DNA from: Hyphomicrobiales bacterium
Lineage (GTDB): Bacteria; Pseudomonadota; Alphaproteobacteria; Rhizobiales; Rhizobiaceae
DNA: 64,000 bases
Direction: 5' to 3'
Assembly: GCA_900470805.1 (NCBI GenBank)
Contig: UCCA01000018.1
Span: 62,001-126,000 of the forward strand
Below, piece by piece: positions 53,447 through 60,900 of this stretch. The translations under genes and the position numbers were made by a program. The notes under the pieces are model-generated. The model made no database searches. It was not told the origin of the DNA and saw nothing but the letters and a program-made list of their open reading frames with translations. Positions within the stretch are counted from its first letter, which is position 1, and each line of letters starts with the position of its first letter.

Positions 53447-54484
53447 CTACGCCCACTTGTCGACGTCGATGACGGCTTGGGCGAATGCCTCTGGCGCCTC
53501 CTGCGGGAGATTGTGACCGATCCCGCCGCTTACGAGGCGATGTTCGTACTTCGCCTTGAACTTCCCAGCGTACGCCTTCGGGTCCGGGTGGGGTGCGCCG
53601 TTGGCGTCGCCTTCCATCGTTATCGCCGGAATATCGATCTGAGGGCCGGCTGAGAGTTTGGCCTCGAATTCGTCGAACCGCCTTTCGCCGTCCGTCAATC
53701 CGAGGCGCCAGCGGTAATTGTGCACAACGATTGCAACGTGGTCTGGATTGACGAATGCCTTGGCGCTGCGGCTGAACGTGGCGTCGTCAAACTTCCACTT
53801 CGGTGATGCGAGCTGCCAGATAAGTTTGGCGAAGTCGTCGGTATATTTTTCATAGCCTTCGCGGCCACGATCCGTTGCGAAGTAGAACTGATACCACCAC
53901 TGCAGTTCGGCGGAAGGAGGCAATGGCGCCTTTCCGGCCATCTGGTTTCCGATCAAATACCCACTGACTGAAACCAAACCCTTGCATCGTTCCGGCCAGA
54001 GCGCGGCCACGATGTCGGCTGTCCGCGCGCCCCAGTCGAACCCGGCCACGGTCGCCTTGTCGATCTTCAGGGCGTCCATCAGCTTGACCGCGTCCACAGC
54101 AAGCGCCGACTGCTGGCCATTACGCATCGTGTCGTTTGAAAGGAACTTCGTGCTGCCATAGCCCCGCAGATGCGGGACGATCACCCTGTGACCCTGATCA
54201 GCAAGCAGCGGCGCGACGTCCACGAATGCGTTGATGTCGTAGGGCCAGCCGTGGAAGAGAACCACTGGCGAGCCGTCTGCCGGGCCGAGATCGGCGTATC
54301 CAATGCTAAGATCCCCGGCGTCGATTTGTTTATCGGCAAGAAGTTCTTGCCCGGATGACCGAACGGTATTCTTTTTTTGGGCGGCTTCCGCTGCCCGCCC
54401 TGCAAGGATTCCGGCCGCCGTCAAGCCGATTGCCACCCCGCCGAACGAACGGCGTGTGAGGTTCCCTATCTTGTGATCGCTCAT
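53447..54484 (-). CDS. exported alpha/beta hydrolase (haloalkane/fluoroacetate dehalogenase-epoxide hydrolase class)
   Basis: A 345-residue protein with a twin-arginine signal peptide (NLTRRSFGGVAIGLTAAG, cleavage near AAEA). It has oxyanion motif LFHGWPYDIN, nucleophile Asp in GFDWGARTADIV and catalytic His in GGIGHNLPQEAP. An aspartate nucleophile indicates dehalogenase or epoxide hydrolase chemistry rather than esterase. GGAGAAG 6 nt upstream fixes the ATG at 54484; the frame from 54640 runs through the operator. First gene of a set with DoxX-like and LLM genes. Confidence 0.88.
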   Translation of the reverse strand: MSDHKIGNLTRRSFGGVAIGLTAAGILAGRAAEAAQKKNTVRSSGQELLADKQIDAGDLSIGYADLGPADGSPVVLFHGWPYDINAFVDVAPLLADQGHRVIVPHLRGYGSTKFLSNDTMRNGQQSALAVDAVKLMDALKIDKATVAGFDWGARTADIVAALWPERCKGLVSVSGYLIGNQMAGKAPLPPSAELQWWYQFYFATDRGREGYEKYTDDFAKLIWQLASPKWKFDDATFSRSAKAFVNPDHVAIVVHNYRWRLGLTDGERRFDEFEAKLSAGPQIDIPAITMEGDANGAPHPDPKAYAGKFKAKYEHRLVSGGIGHNLPQEAPEAFAQAVIDVDKWA

Positions 54485-54588
54485 GACTGCTTCTCCGATG
54501 ATGGGGGTGAACGGGGGCCCAAAACCCTGTCTTTGGACGCGTTTCCATGCGGAGTTTGGGACAGGCGGGAGCGGCCCGCTAGTGGACG

Positions 54589-54624
54589 AAAGTGTCGGGC
54601 ATACGAAGGTGTCGCCGATACCTA
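54589..54624. promoter_or_regulatory. conserved palindromic operator, copy 4, two overlapping units
   Basis: AAAGTGTcgggcATACGAA (54589-54607) overlaps AAGGTGTcgccgATACCTA (54606-54624) by 2 bp, so two dimer sites are phased 17 bp apart. They lie between the alpha/beta hydrolase (minus) and a small plus-strand gene. Confidence 0.68.
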
Positions 54625-54706
54625 GGTTCAACAGCCTCAATTTTCGGCCGTCGACATACTGACCTCCTGGCCACGGCGTTCCGCCGGCAGTTTTCAGGAG
54701 AAGACG

Positions 54707-54925
54707 ATGAGCTACCGCCGTGATGAACCGTCAGGATCGATATTTCCCGGCGTCGTGATCCTCTTCGCGATGGCGGGCCTTGTCGCGGCCCTGGTCTATA
54801 TCAGACAGCCCATCGCTTCAGTTCGCGTCTGGGTGCCGGCTCAGTCCAGTCAGGCTCCCGCACGCAGGTCTTCTGAGAATTGCTCACCCGTGTGGGCTGA
54901 ATGCGGCGCGGCGGACCCGGTCTAA
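54707..54925 (+). CDS. small single-pass membrane protein, hypothetical
   Basis: A 72-residue protein with one hydrophobic segment (SIFPGVVILFAMAGLVAALV) and a hydrophilic C-terminus. No family is recognised. AGGAGA about 6 nt before the ATG supports expression. It is divergent from the alpha/beta hydrolase across operator copy 4, so it may belong to the regulon. Confidence 0.55.
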   Translation: MSYRRDEPSGSIFPGVVILFAMAGLVAALVYIRQPIASVRVWVPAQSSQAPARRSSENCSPVWAECGAADPV

Positions 54926-54948
54926 TCATGCACCGGGGGCGTCAACCT

Positions 54949-55155
54949 ATGTATCCGCCTTTAAACAGTTGTGGGGCACCGTTGTGGCCTGAGGACGTAG
55001 CCATAATACGTGGCCTGATCAGGGAGCATTGCGACCGCCGTCATTGCGAGAGGGAAGGCGCCGAAGCGCGGGATGCTGCCAGGCACCTTCTATGGTGGTT
55101 TCAGAGCGGAGTGACCGACCGCGACAACCTGTTTCGACTTCTCCCGCCGGCCTGA
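54949..55155 (+). CDS. small hypothetical protein
   Basis: A 68-residue soluble helical protein (DVAIIRGLIREHCDRRHCER, AARHLLWWFQSGVTDRDNLF). The layout resembles short rhizobial proteins with an LI-E-C-R-ARx-L-FQSG pattern, of unknown function. The start at 54949 is chosen by that similarity; no clear ribosome binding site is present. Confidence 0.5.
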   Translation: MYPPLNSCGAPLWPEDVAIIRGLIREHCDRRHCEREGAEARDAARHLLWWFQSGVTDRDNLFRLLPPA

Positions 55156-55649
55156 TCAATCAGAGCTTATGCCACTTGGCTCACCTATCCTCCTCGCTCG
55201 GAAGCGTACGTCTTGCGACCGTCAAGGCGGCGACTAGGACTAGCTTTGCCCGCGCAGAGGCTCCTTTGTGTCAAGGCGATCATTGTGCCTTCGGCCATCG
55301 GACCTGAAAGGGGCCGTATCCTGGCGGGAGGAGACGGCCCAAGGCGGATCATTGCTTGATCCGCACGCTCCGGCGGAGGGGAGGACGCAGGAGCGTTCGC
55401 TGTTTTGCAGCGTGTCGCCTGCGGGGAGGCGAAGACGACATTGAGACGGTAGACCCGACCAGTCGGCAGCATAAGTGGACTTTGGTATCGGAGTGCGCGC
55501 TCATTAGTCGGCAAGACGGGCCAGGCATATTTGCCGCAACTACCTATAGGTGCTTTTCGCTCTAAGACTGCCAACCGTAAGCACGCTATGGATTTGTCGG
55601 CGTTTCAACTGTACTTTCAACAGACGATGGCGCGTTTGCGCGGGATGTC
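55156..55649. other. intergenic region with a hairpin
   Basis: About 490 bp without a supported gene. It contains the hairpin GCGGATCA-ttgct-TGATCCGC at 55344-55364. The short frame from an ATG at 55588 (MDLSAFQLYFQQTM) runs out of frame into the kinase start. Confidence 0.45.
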
Positions 55650-55670
55650 GTGGCGGGGATTTCATCGCAG

Positions 55671-57959
55671 ATGGCCTACGAGATTCTGCTACAAAAAACC
55701 TTGCTCGACGCTCTGCTCATTGGGTTGAACGCGGATTTTGCCGGCATCGTCCGAGACGTATGGAGTGACGATCGGGCCTTCGAGTTAGTACGCACTTCGC
55801 AAGAATTTTCCGAGGACGACTTGGAGGCTGTCATCAGCCGTGAGTGTTCTCCTGAAACCAGTGGTCTCCCGGAAGCGGTGACGATCGCCGGTATCAAGGT
55901 CGTGCTACATAAGAGCCCCATTGAAGGACGGATCCTCCGAACATTAATTGTCGGATGCAGGCGTCAGGGCTTTCCGACGGACGAAGAGCGTAGGGTACTG
56001 GCGCAGGCCATACTGCAGGCGACGATCGGTCTGGACCACGCACGAGCAGAACAAGACCGCAGTACCACGTTGCAATCCGGAAACACGGCCGATCTTGCGG
56101 AAGTGGTAGATTCTCTTCCCGGCCTCGCTTGGTCGGCCGCACCGGACGGTTCCGCCGAATATTTCAACGGTCACTATCTGAGATATGTAGGCTTGAACGC
56201 CGAGCAGCTTCGCGGTGTTGGATGGACGGCGACGGTGCATCCTGAAGATATCGAGGGACTGGCCGAGGAATGGAGACAGATGTTGTCCCAGCAGCGGGGA
56301 GGCGAGGCCGAGGCGCGGATGCGTCGCTTCGACGGCGAGTATCGCTGGTTTCTTTTCCGCACCAACCCGTTGCTCGACAGATCGGGTTCGCTGGTTCGCT
56401 GGTACGGTCTCAACATCGATATCGAGGATCGAAAACGTGCCGCGGACGCCTTGATGGCGAGCGAGTTCCATCTGCGCCAGCTCACCGAAACCATCCCGCA
56501 AGCCCTCTGGAGCGCGACGCCGGACGGTGCGATCCAATATCTGAATGAGAAAGGCCTTAAGTTCCTTGGGGTAAAGGCGGACGAACTCGACGACGGAACA
56601 TGGTGGACGGATGGTCTCCATCCAGATCAGGTGGAGACGACCATTCGCACGTGGCGGCATTGTGTCACTACCGGGGAGCCCTATCAGGTCGAGGTTCTTA
56701 ACAGGCACCCCTCGGAAAAGGACTATCGATGGATCGACGTGAGGGCGCTTCCGATGCGCAACGACGCCGGCGAGATCCTGATGTGGTACGGCAGTCTTAT
56801 TGATATCCATGATCGCAAGATGGCGGAAGAAGAAATGGCGGCCAGCGAGAGGAGGCTGCAGGTCATCATCGACACCATACCTGGTATGGTCTGGTCGGCG
56901 CTTCCCGACGGTGGCGGAGACTTCGCGAACCGCCATTTCCGAACTTATCTCGGTCTGACCATGGATGAAGCTCGAAACTGGGGCTGGGCGACGGCGGTTC
57001 ATCCTGAAGATCTTCCGGACTTGATGGAGGCCTGGAGAGTAATGGCCGAACGCGTCGAAGCCGGGGAGGTGGAGGCGAGGTTGCGTCGTTCGGACGGCGT
57101 TTACCGGTGGTTTCTGTGCCGTGGCAACCCACTTGTTGACGAAAACGGCGACGTCAAATGGTTCGGCATCAACGTTGATATTCACGATTGGAAATTAGCG
57201 CAGGACGAGTTGCGCGAAGCCCAGGCCGATCTATCTCACATGACCCGCGTCATGGGCATGGGACAGCTCACCGCCGCCATAGCCCACGAACTTGCGCAGC
57301 CGCTCTTCGGTATCATGACCAACGCCAGCGCGGGATTGGAAATGCTCAACATGAAGCCGCCACACGTAGAGGGCGCTCTGGAGACGGTCAGGCGCACGAT
57401 CAGGGACGCCAACCGCGCTTCTGACGTCACTGAGCGGCTTAGGGCACTTTACAGCAAACGCGATCCCGTCGTGGAAGTGGTGGACCTCAACGCCATCGCC
57501 CAGGAAGTGATAGGGTTTGCGCACGGTGATCTGCGCAAGAGTGGCGTGAGTCTGCGAACAAGTCTCGCCGCTGATCTGCCAGTGATCAAGGGCGACCGCA
57601 TCCAGTTACAACAGGTCATCTTCAACTTTATCAAGAACAGCAGTGAAGCGATGGATGGCGTTTTCGGTCGATTGAAAGAGCTGGAGATTTCGACCATGCG
57701 CGAGAGCGGGGGCCACGTTCGTCTTGCTGTCAAAGACGCTGGGGTGGGGTTCGATCCGGTTATGTCCGAGAAGCTGTTCAGTCCGTTCTTCACCACAAAG
57801 GCCAACGGGATGGGTGTCGGTTTGTCGGTCAGCCGTGCAATCGTCGAAAGCCATAACGGGCGGCTGTGGGCGGAACCGAACACCGTCCATGGTGCCACCT
57901 TCGCCTTCTCCATCCCGACTGATGAATCTATGACGCCTATTCCTTCGGGGACTCCTTAA
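55671..57959 (+). CDS. soluble sensor histidine kinase with N-terminal GAF-like region and three PAS domains
   Basis: About 762 residues (769 from a GTG at 55650). The N-terminal ~140 residues are GAF-like (LLIGLNADFAGIVRDVW, LVGCRRQGFPTDEERRVL). Three PAS/PAC units follow (~145-260, 262-385, 388-510; each with LPGLAWSAAPDG-like starts). HisKA has the phospho-His in AIAHELAQPLFGI, and HATPase has IFNFIKNSSEAM, VKDAGVGFD and GMGVGLSVSRAIVESH. There are no membrane helices. It is clearly paralogous to the kinase at 26217 (shared FDGEYRWFLFR, DIEDRK). It converges with the giant kinase gene. Confidence 0.92.
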   Translation: MAYEILLQKTLLDALLIGLNADFAGIVRDVWSDDRAFELVRTSQEFSEDDLEAVISRECSPETSGLPEAVTIAGIKVVLHKSPIEGRILRTLIVGCRRQGFPTDEERRVLAQAILQATIGLDHARAEQDRSTTLQSGNTADLAEVVDSLPGLAWSAAPDGSAEYFNGHYLRYVGLNAEQLRGVGWTATVHPEDIEGLAEEWRQMLSQQRGGEAEARMRRFDGEYRWFLFRTNPLLDRSGSLVRWYGLNIDIEDRKRAADALMASEFHLRQLTETIPQALWSATPDGAIQYLNEKGLKFLGVKADELDDGTWWTDGLHPDQVETTIRTWRHCVTTGEPYQVEVLNRHPSEKDYRWIDVRALPMRNDAGEILMWYGSLIDIHDRKMAEEEMAASERRLQVIIDTIPGMVWSALPDGGGDFANRHFRTYLGLTMDEARNWGWATAVHPEDLPDLMEAWRVMAERVEAGEVEARLRRSDGVYRWFLCRGNPLVDENGDVKWFGINVDIHDWKLAQDELREAQADLSHMTRVMGMGQLTAAIAHELAQPLFGIMTNASAGLEMLNMKPPHVEGALETVRRTIRDANRASDVTERLRALYSKRDPVVEVVDLNAIAQEVIGFAHGDLRKSGVSLRTSLAADLPVIKGDRIQLQQVIFNFIKNSSEAMDGVFGRLKELEISTMRESGGHVRLAVKDAGVGFDPVMSEKLFSPFFTTKANGMGVGLSVSRAIVESHNGRLWAEPNTVHGATFAFSIPTDESMTPIPSGTP

Positions 57960-57985
57960 ATCCAATGCTTGCATAGCTTCCCCCT

Positions 57986-60900
57986 CTAGCTTGGCGGCGA
58001 CCTGCCGCCGTCGACTGCGACCGTAAACTGGAACATGGCCCCGTTTGGGAACGCGTCCGTCACCCAGAGTTGCCCTCCGTGCCCTTCAATGATGGAGCGG
58101 CAGATTGACAGGCCCATGCCAAGCCCTTCGGTCTTTGTGGTGTAAAAAGGTGCAAAGATCTTCTCCAGGTTGGCCAGGTCGACTCCCGGTCCGGAATCTT
58201 GCACGACCACATGGACTTCCCCGGCCGCGGACGCGGTTGTGGTGATCTGTATCTTTCGTCTCTCTACATCGCCGTCCCTGATCGCATCGATGGCATTCAT
58301 GATCAAGTTCAGGACAACCTGTTGCAATTGAACGCGGTCGCCCTGAATCAGCGGCAAGCCATCTGCAAGATGACTTTCGATTAGCACTCCGCTTTTCGAC
58401 GCGGCGCCGCGAGTGAGGCTGATAATGTCCAGGACAACATCGTTGATCGACAGCGCCGCCATTTGGGGCGGGGCCTTCTTTATCAGGGTACGGATACGGT
58501 CGAAAACCTCGCCCGCGCGGCGGCCGTCGCGGATGACGCGGACGAGCGCCTCCTGCGCTTTGGAAACGCTCTGGCGATCCTCAGCCAGCCAGAGCATCGC
58601 GGTTTCCGCGCTCACGACTACGCCCGATAACGGTTGATTCAGTTCGTGCGCGATCGAGGCAGCCAGGTGACCCATCGTCGCCACTCGGTTCGCATGCGCC
58701 AACTGCAACTGAATTTCGTGCAACTGCCGCTCTCGGTCTCGCGCAAGTTTCTCGGCCCGCTTTCGATCGGTCAGGTCTACTATGAACGCGACGCCTTCCT
58801 TTCTTTGGCGTTCGAAGATAGCTGCGCCGATGAGTACCGGGACGAGGACGCCGTCTTTTCTGATATATTCGCCCTCGAACGGTGCCGCGACGCCTGTCTC
58901 CATCATCTCGTCGAAGATGTGGTCGTCATTGGGATTCCATTCCCGCGGCATCAGGTTCTTCCACCGTACCGCGCCGGAATGAAAATCATCCACGCTGTAT
59001 CCGACGATCTCGAGAAATGCCTCGTTCGCGTCTGTGATCCGGCCCTCGACATCCCAGGTGAATATCCCGATGACGTTCGCATTGAACAGGCGTCGCACGC
59101 GCGCCTCCCGTTCTTGGAGGTCACTGTAAAGCCGCGTGTTTTCAAGCGAGATCGCCGCCTGCGAAGCCAGGAGTTCAAGAACCACCGCCCGATCCGACGT
59201 GAACACATGCGAAGCCAGAGTGTTTTCCAGATAAAGGAGCCCGCTCATCGTTCCTTGACGGACGAGCGGGAGGCATAATACCGATCTGGGAGTCCGAAGA
59301 TTGAAGTACGGGTCTCCCGTGAAGAGCTGTCGGACCCTGGCATCGTCGAGAACGACGGGCTCTTGGGTCCTCATGACATATCGGACGAGGGTCTCTGGAG
59401 CTGCTGTCTTGCTATTGGAGTAGTGAAGGACGACGTCGTCTCCGTCGGTGCGCGCCTCGACCTCAATCCTGTAGTCCGTCTGGTCCGGCAGGATCAGCAG
59501 TCCGCGATCCGCGCCGGCGTTCTGCAAGGCGATTGTCATCAGCCGCTCGATCAGCCTTGGAAGGAGTATTTCGCTTGAGAGCGCTTGCGATGCGCCCACG
59601 ATCGCCGCGATGTCCAGTTGCCTTCCGGGAGGGGAATTGATCTTGGTGCCGAGCGGGTTCGCTAGACCGAGCTGCGAGTGCCGGGCCTCTAAGCGTCGGA
59701 CCTTTCCATCTGCGCCCCAGCGGATGTAGCCTTCTCGGGCTCTAAAGAGATACATGTCGGCAATGTCTTTGAACCCGCGGGCGAGGTAAAACCTCGAGGC
59801 TCGCTCGAGAGCCAGCGCCTCGTTTTGGATGAATCCGTTCTGGCGAGACGAGCGGATAGACAGTTCGTAGAGACGCTCGGCATCGAGGTCGCGTCCTTCA
59901 AGGCTTGCGATCCCGGCATCGACGAGCGCGATACGGTTCTCAAAGTTTTCAAGGCAGTTGTCGCTCCAGAGTTGAAGCTGTTTCCGGTGGACGTTAATTA
60001 TCTCGATATGTGTGGTGTTTCGGTCAGGCGTCACCCCTTTCTCGATCGCTCCGAGGTGCGCGATGGCGGCGTAAAAATGGTATTCCGCTTGTTCGATAAA
60101 CGCGGAGGTGGTCCAAAGGAGCGATTCCGCCTTGGCGGCCGCATCCAACGCCTCCTCGTAGTCGTCGTTTAGAACGCAGAGCTGTAGTTTTCGTATCCAG
60201 TATCGGCAGGCAGCTAGGACCAGGCTACGGTCGCCCTCGAGACGTCGCTCGAAGACAGCCTGGTCGAAGTGCGTGCCATCAATCGAGACGAAGTCAATCT
60301 CCAATCCTCGAAGTCCGCGGACAAGCGATCGCTGGCCCACGAGGCTTTCGACAACCGCGCCGAACTCCGCCTTGGTTGCGAAATTGATGCCTTCCACGGC
60401 GGCCTTTTCGGCATCCTCCAGCCTATCGCCTGAGAAAAGCGCATAGATGACGGAGTGATTGCAGCAATAGCCGGCAAAAGCCAGATCACCGATCTTGATG
60501 GCCTCGTCGAATGCTTGCCTGATGAAGGGACGCCCGAACCGGACGTGCTGAGACCATGGACTGATGCGGGTTCCGAAGTTGAGATACACGCGAGCGCCGA
60601 ATTCACTGGCTCCTGGCCTTTCAAGGAGGTCGAGACTGAGCTGCCCGAAACGAAGCGCCGTCGCGTAGTCCCCGAAATAGGAAGCAAGCACCAAGCCCAG
60701 CCAGACGTAGCCGCAGCAGGACGCCGGGCTATTCCCCGCTTCGAGACTTAGCACCACCATCCGGGCGATCATCAGGCGATGAAGCCGGGGGTCTACGTTG
60801 ACCGCCGTCGGGACGAGCCTCGTGAGCACATCGAGTGTCGCGCGCGCGACGTCGTCCCTCATAGGGGGCAGGTCGATCAGTTCCTCGATCTCTCTGCCGC

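Noticed and set aside
55185..55574. 129-codon minus-strand frame upstream of the three-PAS kinase
   Set aside because: Unlikely composition and no start signal.
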